Shown: positions 1-5,159 of the stretch, one piece after another | Layout: every line of letters begins with the position of its first letter | Position numbering within the stretch: position 1 is the stretch's first letter | Assembly: GCA_017518785.1 (NCBI GenBank) | Contig: JAFWUA010000086.1 | Coordinates: 1-6,723, forward strand | Length of the DNA stretch: 6,723 nt | Origin: Neisseriaceae bacterium | GTDB taxonomy: Bacteria > Pseudomonadota > Gammaproteobacteria > Burkholderiales > Neisseriaceae | Direction: 5' to 3' | Translations under genes and position numbers: made by a program | The notes under the pieces: model-generated | Database searches by the model: none | Seen by the model: the letters and a program-made list of their open reading frames with translations, nothing else | Told to the model about the DNA's origin: nothing

Positions 1-204
1 ATATGGATTAAATAAAAAACTATCTTGTGATAATATTTTTAGTAGGTAGTTTACAATATACCTACCATCTCGTGAGAAATCTCTTTCGCCAGTCATTCTG
101 AAAAAATCGTCAGCAAACGGTTCTCCGATTAAAATAATCGGAAAAATTACAGCCAACGCTATGAGAATTGCATCTATATACTGCTTGTTATATTCAAATT
201 TCAT
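1..204 (-). CDS. GtrII-like membrane glucosyltransferase, N-terminal 68 residues (partial)
   Basis: An open frame runs from an ATG at 204 to the left window edge without a stop, so only the N-terminus is present. Residues 9-27 form a hydrophobic helix. They are followed by an ADDFFR stretch (Asp32, Asp33, Arg36) and then GR at 47-48 with a hydrophobic helix start (YIVNYLLKIL). An acidic pair just after the first membrane helix, then Arg and a GR before the next helix, is the pattern of GtrII-type (Glucos_trans_II) GT-C enzymes. Those enzymes take a sugar from undecaprenyl phosphate outside the inner membrane and add it to O-antigen or a similar surface polymer; the first-loop acidic residues are thought to be catalytic. 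The divergent gtrB/gtrA neighbours support this call. No clear Shine-Dalgarno sequence precedes the ATG. It could be another GT-C membrane protein. The reading frame is well supported; the exact family is inferred from a short N-terminus. Confidence 0.65.
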   Translation of the reverse strand, partial: MKFEYNKQYIDAILIALAVIFPIILIGEPFADDFFRMTGERDFSRDGRYIVNYLLKILSQDSFLFNPY

Positions 205-268
205 GGTCTTTATTATCATACAATTGTAAAATATGCGTCATTCTAACCTAAATTTTATGGAAATAAAA
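205..268. promoter_or_regulatory. Divergent promoter region between the GtrII-like gene and gtrB
   Basis: Only about 64 bases separate the two divergent starts, so promoters for both must lie here or inside the coding ends. A perfect 10-bp palindrome, TACAATTGTA (219-228), presents TACAAT, a five-of-six match to a sigma-70 -10 box, on both strands. On the minus strand ATGACG (241-236) and GATAAT (217-212) stand 18 bp apart and could serve the GtrII-like gene, though this would give an almost leaderless transcript. No convincing plus-strand -35 box was found. The region is very AT-rich, so chance matches are likely. Confidence 0.35.
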
Positions 269-1282
269 ATGAATAGTAGATTTAACCTTGTCTTAATTGT
301 ACCAGTTTTTAACGAAGAAGACAGTGTAGCATTGTTTGTATCTGAAACACAGCGTATTTTGAAAGATTATTTACCGAATATTTTTTTGGTATTTGTTGAT
401 GATGGTTCAACGGATAAAACCGTTGAAAAAATACTTGAATTACAACAAGATAATAACTTTATTAACCTGTTGAAATTATCGCGAAATTTTGGCAAAGAAG
501 CAGCAGTATCGGCTGCTTTGGACACGATTGAAGCAGATGCGTATGTGATTGCTGATGTTGATTTGCAAGACCCTTTGGAGTTGGTGCTGCAATTTATCGA
601 AGTTTGGCAAACACAAAAAGTTGATACAGTTTGTGGCAAACGCATAGATCGTTCTACCGATACTGGAACAAAACGCATAACCGCTGGTGGATTTTATTAT
701 ATTTTTAACAAGTTATCTGGACGAGTAAAAATTCCTGCCAATGTGGGTGATTTTCGTCTGATTGACCGCCGTGTGGTGGAAATTTTACGGACATTGCCGG
801 AACGCAATCGCTTTATGAAAGGTTTATTTGCATGGGGTGGCTTAAAAACAGTTGAAATTCCTTATGTTCGTCCAGAAAGAGCCACTGGCGTAACCAAATG
901 GAACTATCCTAAATTATGGAATTTTGCATTAGACGGCATTATGAGTTTTTCTACGCTACCACTACGAATTTGGTCATATTTTGGCGGATTTGTTGCCCTA
1001 TTGGCGTTTATTTATATGCTGTGGATTGTTGCAAAAACGCTTATTTTTGGCGTTGATGTTTCGGGTTATGCATCTTTAATGAGTGTGATTTTGTTTTTGG
1101 GCGGTATTCAATTGGTATCAATTGGCATTTTAGGCGAATATTTAGGTCGTGTTTCAGAAGAAGTCAAACGCCGTCCCGTGTATGTAATATCAGAAATTTT
1201 TGGTAATATTGCCACACAAATACCTGTACAATGTTACGGCAGTGGTATTGTTGTTCATGGAAAAAAAAATCACGATGAATAA
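269..1282 (+). CDS. gtrB: GtrB-like bactoprenol glycosyltransferase (family GT2)
   Basis: A 337-residue polyprenyl-phosphate sugar transferase of the GtrB/DPM1-like GT2 family. It would move a sugar, typically glucose from UDP-glucose, onto undecaprenyl phosphate on the cytoplasmic face of the inner membrane. The N-terminal GT-A domain shows VPVFNEE (11-17), VDDGSTDKT (43-51), SRNFGKEAAVSAAL (71-84) and the metal-binding DVDLQDP (96-102). It continues with GDFRLIDR (160-167) and RATG (204-207). Two membrane helices lie near 235-260 and 270-290, followed by the family's LGEYLGRVSEEVKRRPVYV tail (288-306). I chose ATG 269 because a GGA lies 7 bases upstream and the protein then begins just before the first beta strand. 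In-frame ATGs at 233 and 257 have no visible ribosome site. The last codons overlap gtrA. ArnC-like enzymes are related, but the gtrA partner favours GtrB. The sugar cannot be read from sequence. Confidence 0.9.
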   Translation: MNSRFNLVLIVPVFNEEDSVALFVSETQRILKDYLPNIFLVFVDDGSTDKTVEKILELQQDNNFINLLKLSRNFGKEAAVSAALDTIEADAYVIADVDLQDPLELVLQFIEVWQTQKVDTVCGKRIDRSTDTGTKRITAGGFYYIFNKLSGRVKIPANVGDFRLIDRRVVEILRTLPERNRFMKGLFAWGGLKTVEIPYVRPERATGVTKWNYPKLWNFALDGIMSFSTLPLRIWSYFGGFVALLAFIYMLWIVAKTLIFGVDVSGYASLMSVILFLGGIQLVSIGILGEYLGRVSEEVKRRPVYVISEIFGNIATQIPVQCYGSGIVVHGKKNHDE

Positions 1283-1649
1283 AAATACCACAAAATCACA
1301 AATGATTTACTTTATATTGGTTGGCTGTTTGGCTACTTTAAGCAATTTTTCTGTGGCATGGCTTACTTTGAAAATATTTTCATTACATGAAACCATTGCC
1401 GTAATTATTGGTTATTTTGTTGCATTTTGGGTATCTTACATCGGACATCGTTTTTTGACATTTCAAAAAGCAGCCAATCCCTTAAAATTTCTTATGTTAT
1501 CCTTATCAATGTTAGCATTATATGAAATTTTAATTTTATTCTTTACCAATATGCTTCATATACGCGGATTTTGGGCAATTGTAATTCCATTAAGTGTGGT
1601 TACAACTTTAACATTTATTATTTCTAAATATAAAGTATTTAAAAATTAA
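1275..1649 (+). CDS. gtrA: GtrA-like bactoprenol-linked glucose flippase
   Basis: A 124-residue GtrA/DPMS-family membrane protein, the usual length. It probably flips undecaprenyl-phosphate-sugar made by GtrB from the cytoplasmic to the periplasmic leaflet. Four hydrophobic helices lie near residues 10-31, 39-57, 68-90 and 97-116. Family signatures are VSYIGHRFLTF (53-63) after helix 2 and ISKYKVF (116-122) at the C-terminus. The ATG at 1275 overlaps the gtrB end (stop 1280-1282) by 8 bases, which suggests translational coupling. An in-frame ATG at 1257 would add six residues (MEKKIT) and cannot be excluded; a GGA at 1259-1261 is rather far from 1275. The stop codon is directly followed by the stop of the convergent methyltransferase gene, leaving no room for a terminator between them. 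Assignment rests on topology, signatures and the gtrB neighbour. Confidence 0.85.
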   Translation: MNKNTTKSQMIYFILVGCLATLSNFSVAWLTLKIFSLHETIAVIIGYFVAFWVSYIGHRFLTFQKAANPLKFLMLSLSMLALYEILILFFTNMLHIRGFWAIVIPLSVVTTLTFIISKYKVFKN

Positions 1650-2366
1650 TTATTTTTTAGCTAAACAAAATGCAGTAATTCCAGCAAGTTTGTTATAAAG
1701 CATAAAAGAATGTTCTATTTTGCAAATAAATTTAAACAGCATATTTGATATAGCACTATGTTTAGTAAGTTGGGATTTATTTTCTTTTGGAGTAAATGTC
1801 TTAATTTTTTGTAATAGACGTAAAATTGCTGCCAAAGGAAAAACAAGACCATAAAAATAACAAGATTTTTGTAAATATAAACCTGATTTATTTATACTTT
1901 CTGCACAAGTTTTTAAAGTATAACGGCGATAATGTCCTAAAAAAACATCATGCGAACTCCATAAGAACTTAAATGCTGGAACAGAAATTAAAAAATGTGA
2001 ATTTTGTGGAACCTTGGGAATATATTCTTTTAATAATGCAACATCATCTTCCACATGTTCCAATACATCCATTAATAATACTATATCAGCATTAACTGAA
2101 TCAACGGATTTTCTAAAATGAATTGGTTTATTATTAACATAATCATCATATTCCTTTTCGTAATTAATATCAACGCACCAAGCCTCTTGTGCTGATGAAT
2201 TTTCTAATAAAAATTCCGAGAAGAATCCAGAACCGGCACCAATATCTAATATTGTGGTAACCTGTTGTTTATCGATTATTTTCAAAACGGCTCGTGCCTT
2301 TGCCCAGTAATACCAGTGTTCGCCAATATTTTTATTTGATAAAACATCAAGTTCTTTTAAGTCCAT
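1650..2366 (-). CDS. Class I SAM-dependent methyltransferase
   Basis: A 238-residue Rossmann-fold methyltransferase of the UbiG/Methyltransf_11-like superfamily, complete. Motif I is LDIGAGSG (40-47). An acidic VDI (65-67) would bind the SAM ribose, and MDVLEHV (99-105) is the motif typical of this group. The C-terminal half carries SVPAF (128-132), FLWSSHD (134-140) and LGHYRRY (143-149), a pattern I associate with methyltransferases found beside GtrA/GT2 genes and polysaccharide loci. The N-terminus MDLKELDVL with HWYYWAKA (17-24) also looks like a natural start of that group, supporting ATG 2366. No Shine-Dalgarno sequence precedes this ATG. Instead it overlaps the end of a 40-codon ORF in another frame, so coupling is possible. 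The gene is strikingly AT-rich: 16 of 60 bases are G+C in 1681-1740. The substrate is unknown; a sugar or lipid-linked intermediate is an inference from context. Confidence 0.85.
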   Translation of the reverse strand: MDLKELDVLSNKNIGEHWYYWAKARAVLKIIDKQQVTTILDIGAGSGFFSEFLLENSSAQEAWCVDINYEKEYDDYVNNKPIHFRKSVDSVNADIVLLMDVLEHVEDDVALLKEYIPKVPQNSHFLISVPAFKFLWSSHDVFLGHYRRYTLKTCAESINKSGLYLQKSCYFYGLVFPLAAILRLLQKIKTFTPKENKSQLTKHSAISNMLFKFICKIEHSFMLYNKLAGITAFCLAKK

Positions 2367-2479
2367 AGATGGCAGCTTTCATAGTATATTAAACAAACGT
2401 CCCATTCTACGCCATAAGTAGCTTGCTTTTCAATATGTAAAATATCATAATTCTGCCGGAAACTATACATTGAACTCAT
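2357..2479 (-). CDS. Small ORF (40 codons) overlapping the methyltransferase start
   Basis: An ATG at 2479 opens a 40-residue frame that closes with TAA at 2359-2357, 10 bases inside the methyltransferase gene and in a different frame. A good ribosome site (AGGAAAG) sits about 8 bases upstream of the ATG, and an in-frame TAA bounds the frame upstream. The peptide starts MSSMYSFRQNYDILH and is rich in Tyr, with two Trp and two Cys. I do not recognise it, and it has no evident signal peptide or membrane helix. It contains one copy of the TCTGCCGGAA repeat. It could be a leader peptide that delivers ribosomes to the methyltransferase, a remnant of a longer gene, or a chance frame. Confidence 0.35.
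   Translation of the reverse strand: MSSMYSFRQNYDILHIEKQATYGVEWDVCLIYYESCHLWT
2452..2461 (+). repeat. TCTGCCGGAA decamer copy
   Basis: A single direct copy in the region upstream of the methyltransferase, inside the 40-codon minus-strand ORF. It is part of the five-copy decamer family in this window. Confidence 0.55.
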
Positions 2480-2496
2480 ATAATCTTTCCTTTACA

Positions 2497-2502
2497 ATTA
2501 TA
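2497..2502 (-). promoter_or_regulatory. Possible -10 box for the small ORF and methyltransferase
   Basis: The minus strand reads a perfect TATAAT here, 17 bases before the small ORF start at 2479. No good -35 hexamer lies 16-18 bp upstream, and a start about 7 bases downstream would leave a very short leader. The sequence is AT-rich, so this is only a candidate. Confidence 0.3.
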
Positions 2503-2537
2503 AAAGTTTCAAGTGATTTAATTACTGGTACTATTTA

Positions 2538-3569
2538 ATGAATAAATTATTATGGTTACTTGTCTTGTCTTTGGTTTCATCCAAAGTATTGTTAGCACAA
2601 GAACAAGAGATTACTATTTCTTTATCTGGCGATATTATGATGGGAACCACCTATCCTGCGGTTATGTTGCCTGTGGATGATGGTGAAAGTATTTTTCGCG
2701 ATTCCAAAATTTATACCTCATCAGCAGATTTAGCACTAGCCAATTTAGAAGGTGCATTATGCGATGGAGGCACAACTTTAAAAACCGGTAAAAATACCTA
2801 CGCTTTTCGCATGCCAACACGTTATGCAAAATACCTAAAGGATGCAGGATACGACTTTTTAAGCATGGCAAATAATCATGCTAATGATTTTGGCATGTCA
2901 TGTATTGAATCTACCGAAAAAGTATTAGACCAACAAGACATTAAATATGCAGGCATCAAAGGTCGCAATGAATACGCCATTATTGAAAAAGATGGCATAA
3001 AATACGGAATTACTGCTTTTGGACATAATAACTACACCTTAATGCACACCGATTTGACTACGGTTAAACGCATTTTGACTGATTTGCGACCCCAAGTAGA
3101 TATTTTGATTGTATCGGTGCATGGCGGTGCCGAGGGTAAAAGTCGCAGAAACTTACCTTATGGCAGTGAAACATTTTTAGGTGAAAATCGCGGTAATTTA
3201 CGAGAATTAGCAAGATTTTGCATCGACAACGGTGCTGATGTAATCTATGGTCATGGACCACATGTTGCCCGTGCCATTGAAGTATATAAAAATCGTTTTA
3301 TTGCATATAGTTTAGGCAATTTTGCTACACCATACGGTATGAATTTATCAGGAATATCAGCTTATGCACCACTAGTGAATATTCGCATTAATCGTCAAGG
3401 TGAATTTGTCGATGGTGTGATTTATTCTTTTATTCAGCAAAAAGCTATTGGTCCACGTCTTGATAATACCAATAGTGTTGCACAAGAAATTAAAGAGTTA
3501 ACCGAGGAAGATATTATTCCAAACTATCTTGATATAGATAATCAAGGTCGTATTACTTATAAAATCTGA
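2538..3569 (+). CDS. CapA-family (PGA_cap) exported metallophosphatase-like protein
   Basis: A complete 343-residue protein of the CapA/poly-gamma-glutamate capsule family, which has a calcineurin-like fold. A Sec signal peptide is visible (MNKLLWLLVLSLVSSKVLLA, likely cut after Ala20), so the enzyme would act in the periplasm. Family motifs appear in order: SGDIMMG (30-36), NLEG (69-72), ANNHANDFG (111-119), VHGG (194-197), GHGPHV (238-243) and YSLGNF (257-262). The Asp, Asn and His residues of these motifs are the expected metal ligands and all are present. In Bacillus, CapA takes part in poly-gamma-glutamate capsule export or assembly, but no capB or capC is visible here, so a role in that polymer is not supported. 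Hydrolysis of a surface-polymer or phosphate ester substrate is a guess from the neighbouring glycan genes. The start is the first ATG and gives a proper signal peptide; its ribosome site is weak. It is 15 bases upstream of the next gene and probably cotranscribed with it. Confidence 0.85.
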   Translation: MNKLLWLLVLSLVSSKVLLAQEQEITISLSGDIMMGTTYPAVMLPVDDGESIFRDSKIYTSSADLALANLEGALCDGGTTLKTGKNTYAFRMPTRYAKYLKDAGYDFLSMANNHANDFGMSCIESTEKVLDQQDIKYAGIKGRNEYAIIEKDGIKYGITAFGHNNYTLMHTDLTTVKRILTDLRPQVDILIVSVHGGAEGKSRRNLPYGSETFLGENRGNLRELARFCIDNGADVIYGHGPHVARAIEVYKNRFIAYSLGNFATPYGMNLSGISAYAPLVNIRINRQGEFVDGVIYSFIQQKAIGPRLDNTNSVAQEIKELTEEDIIPNYLDIDNQGRITYKI

Positions 3570-3573
3570 AAAT

Positions 3574-3577
3574 GGAG
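3574..3577 (+). promoter_or_regulatory. Ribosome binding site of the NPYEAPQ membrane protein gene
   Basis: GGAG lies 7 bases before the ATG at 3585, in the 15-base gap after the capA-like stop. It fixes the start of the downstream gene and supports translation from a shared message. Confidence 0.7.
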
Positions 3578-3584
3578 TTTAATT

Positions 3585-4067
3585 ATGTCTTACAACCCTT
3601 ACGAAGCACCTCAATCATCATTGGACATGCCTGGTGATGCACCACCTTTGTTTAATCCAGCATGGTCAAGCAGTTTTGCGGTATTGTTTGGTCTACCGGT
3701 AGCCTGTGCCTTACATGCAATGAATTGGAAAAATTTGGGCAATGATTCTATGGCAAAAGCTAATTGGATTACAGCAGTAATATTTATTGTAGTTTCTTTA
3801 CTTTTGCTAATTTTTGTGCCTGCCTTTTGGGTGTTTTTCCTTTTAATCGCATTGTTTGTGTGGTATTTTGCCATTGGTAAAAAACAGCAAAAATTTGTTA
3901 AAGAAAACTATGGTAAAGACTATCCACGCCGCAATATGTGGTTAGCCGCATTAGCAGGATTAGGTTTTTCAGTAATTTTTTTCAATTTGTGTGGCATTAC
4001 AATGGCAATATTTCACCCTGAATTACTGCAAGAACAACAAGCCTATGAAAGAGGAATTAACGAATAA
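3585..4067 (+). CDS. Small multi-pass membrane protein of unknown function (NPYEAPQ N-terminus)
   Basis: A complete 160-residue protein. It opens with MSYNPYEAPQSS, a proline-rich N-terminal signature (NPY-x-x-P-x) found on many otherwise unrelated small bacterial membrane proteins, so it says little about function. Hydrophobic segments lie near residues 29-45, 60-78, 79-97 and 119-143. The third ends before a basic cytoplasmic-looking stretch (GKKQQKFVKENYGKDYPRR). The C-terminus is polar and acidic. No catalytic motif is visible. A clear GGAG ribosome site supports the start. The gene follows the CapA-like gene by 15 bases and is closed by a strong hairpin terminator, so the two probably form an operon. 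I do not assign a function. Confidence 0.8.
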   Translation: MSYNPYEAPQSSLDMPGDAPPLFNPAWSSSFAVLFGLPVACALHAMNWKNLGNDSMAKANWITAVIFIVVSLLLLIFVPAFWVFFLLIALFVWYFAIGKKQQKFVKENYGKDYPRRNMWLAALAGLGFSVIFFNLCGITMAIFHPELLQEQQAYERGINE

Positions 4068-4093
4068 ATTATCCTTTAAATTTTTAATTATTT

Positions 4094-4155
4094 ATATTAA
4101 ATAAAGTCTGCCGGAAAAATTTATAAGCTTTTCCGGCAGACTTTATTTTAATATA
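4094..4155. terminator. Strong hairpin terminator built on an inverted decamer pair
   Basis: A perfect 20-bp inverted repeat (4099-4118 with 4129-4148, loop of 10) is extended by six more pairs (4093-4098 with 4150-4155) past one bulged base at 4149. The stem contains TCTGCCGGAA on one arm and its complement on the other. It is A-rich upstream and T-rich downstream (CTTTATTTTA), so it could act as a rho-independent terminator in either direction. It sits 26-32 bases after the stop of the membrane protein gene and separates that unit from ribE. Confidence 0.85.
4107..4140. repeat. Inverted pair of TCTGCCGGAA decamers
   Basis: TCTGCCGGAA at 4107-4116 and its exact complement at 4131-4140 form the core of the terminator stem. 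Further direct copies lie at 2452-2461, 4669-4678 and 5081-5090. Pairing of uptake-sequence repeats inside terminators is well known in Neisseria and Haemophilus, which is why I flag it. The identity of this decamer as an uptake sequence is inference. Confidence 0.65.
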
Positions 4156-4297
4156 TCTCTTTGTAAAACAACTTGTTATATTTTCGTTCTGCTACACCAC
4201 ATTCAAAACGATGGGTTTTGTAAGAGTTTTTTTCAAAACCAAACTGTTTGATTTTTCGTTACAATATCTACTAATTAACTTACAAGGTATATCCAAA
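4149..4297 (+). promoter_or_regulatory. ribE upstream region with alternative hairpins
   Basis: This stretch lies between the terminator and ribE. CAAAAC (4204-4209), GTTTTG (4215-4220, preceded by G) and CAAAACC (4234-4240) can form two mutually exclusive hairpins, with a T-run at 4227-4233. TACAAT at 4260-4265 is a possible -10 box but lacks a good -35 at the usual spacing. I see none of the conserved bases of an FMN riboswitch. AAGG at 4284-4287 is the probable ribe ribosome site, 10 bases from the ATG. Confidence 0.3.
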
Positions 4298-4924
4298 ATG
4301 TTTTCAGGAATTGTTCAAGGTATAGGTAAAGTAGTTGCAATCAACGATTTACCTAATTTACGGCGAATTAAGGTGCAATTACCAAACGAACTTACGCATA
4401 ATTTAAGCATTGGTGCATCTGTGGCTAATAACGGCTGTTGTTTAACCATTACTTATATTGAAAATGATACGGTGTCATTTGACCTAATGCAGGAGACTCT
4501 TAATAAAACCAATTTGGGCAAGCTTAAAGTTGGCAATGGTGTTAACATTGAACGTGCTGCAAAATTTGGCGATGAAATCGGAGGACATATAATGAGCGGA
4601 CATATTATTGCCACAATTGAAATTACAAAAATAGAACAAGATGAAAACCGCAAAACCTTATGGTTTAGTCTGCCGGAACATCTACAACGTTATGTATTTA
4701 ATAAGGGTTTTGTCGGTTTAGATGGTTGTAGTTTAACAATTGGTGAAGTTGTAAAAAATGAATTTTGCGTACATTTAATCCCTGAAACTTTACAAAGAAC
4801 CTTATTTTCACAACGTCAAGTTGGCGATTTAATCAATTTAGAAATAGATGCAAGTACCCAGACGATTGTGGATACGATAACAAAAATATTGCACGATAAA
4901 AGGTTTAATTCAGAATATTTGTAA
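4298..4924 (+). CDS. ribE: Riboflavin synthase, alpha chain
   Basis: A complete 208-residue riboflavin synthase, the normal length. It catalyses dismutation of two 6,7-dimethyl-8-ribityllumazine molecules to riboflavin and 5-amino-6-ribitylaminouracil in the cytoplasm, the last step of riboflavin synthesis. The two lumazine-binding barrel repeats are clear. The first starts MFSGIVQGIG (usually MFTGIV; Ser replaces Thr) and has NGCCLTI, FDLMQETL and NIERAAKFGDEIGGHIMSGH. The second has GLDGCSLTIGEV and VHLIPETLQRT, then NLEIDASTQ. The match to the E. coli enzyme, recalled from memory, is close throughout. I place the start at 4298 because the family begins exactly at MF[ST]GIV; the open frame extends to an ATG at 4211, but those extra 29 residues are not family-like. 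One TCTGCCGGAA copy lies within the gene (4669-4678, encoding SLPE). No other rib gene is adjacent. It converges on topA. Confidence 0.96.
   Translation: MFSGIVQGIGKVVAINDLPNLRRIKVQLPNELTHNLSIGASVANNGCCLTITYIENDTVSFDLMQETLNKTNLGKLKVGNGVNIERAAKFGDEIGGHIMSGHIIATIEITKIEQDENRKTLWFSLPEHLQRYVFNKGFVGLDGCSLTIGEVVKNEFCVHLIPETLQRTLFSQRQVGDLINLEIDASTQTIVDTITKILHDKRFNSEYL
4669..4678 (+). repeat. TCTGCCGGAA decamer copy inside ribE
   Basis: A single direct copy within the ribE coding sequence, reading Ser-Leu-Pro-Glu in frame. It lies in the segment between the two lumazine-binding repeats, a variable part of the protein, so an uptake-type word could be tolerated here. Confidence 0.55.
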
Positions 4925-4959
4925 AAGGAAACCTTTGAAAAATCCACTTTTTTCTCATT

Positions 4960-5054
4960 CGTCATTCTGAACCTACTCGTAGCCCTGAACGAAGCGAAGG
5001 GTATGTGAAGAATCTTTTTATTCCATTTCGCTTCGTTCAATGTTACGAATGACG
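4960..5054. repeat. Imperfect inverted-repeat element, about 95 bp
   Basis: Outer arms CGTCATTC (4960-4967) and GAATGACG (5047-5054) pair. Inner arms TGAACGAAGCGAA (4986-4998) and TTCGCTTCGTTCA (5027-5039) pair perfectly over 13 bp around a 28-base centre. The left side also folds a small CTAC/GTAG hairpin (4973-4982). The words CATTCTGAAC, GAACGAAGCGAAG and TGAAGAATCT are ones I recognise from short dispersed intergenic repeats in other bacterial genomes. It encodes nothing obvious and may be a REP- or MITE-like unit. Copy number cannot be seen here. Confidence 0.6.
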
Positions 5055-5080
5055 AGTTTTGCAAAGATTTCAAAACATGT

Positions 5081-5116
5081 TCTGCCGGAAAAGTTTTAAC
5101 CATACTTGCCGGCAGA
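5081..5116. repeat. Second inverted decamer pair (imperfect hairpin)
   Basis: TCTGCCGG (5081-5088) pairs with CCGGCAGA (5109-5116) over 8 bp with a 20-base loop. The left copy is a full TCTGCCGGAA, while the right copy is degenerate (TGCCGGCAGA). There is no T-run on either side strong enough to call it a terminator with confidence, but it lies between two convergent genes, where such pairs often serve that role. Confidence 0.5.
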
Positions 5117-5159
5117 TTATTGAATGAACTTTCGCAAAATTCACGATAAAACAAAAAGT

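Noticed and set aside
233..268. Upstream start of gtrB at 233 or 257
   Set aside because: No ribosome site precedes either ATG, and the extra residues are not family-like; 233 would also lie within the likely divergent promoter region.
367..678. 103-codon minus-strand frame inside gtrB
   Set aside because: It is antisense to the conserved GT2 catalytic domain and shows no protein-like motif.
4211..4297. N-terminal extension of ribE from the ATG at 4211
   Set aside because: Riboflavin synthases begin at MF[ST]GIV, which matches 4298. The extension is low-complexity, Phe/Leu-rich and overlaps the leader hairpins.
4157..4297. FMN riboswitch upstream of ribE
   Set aside because: The conserved G-rich stretches of the RFN element are absent from this AT-rich leader, and the room before the start is short for the full fold.
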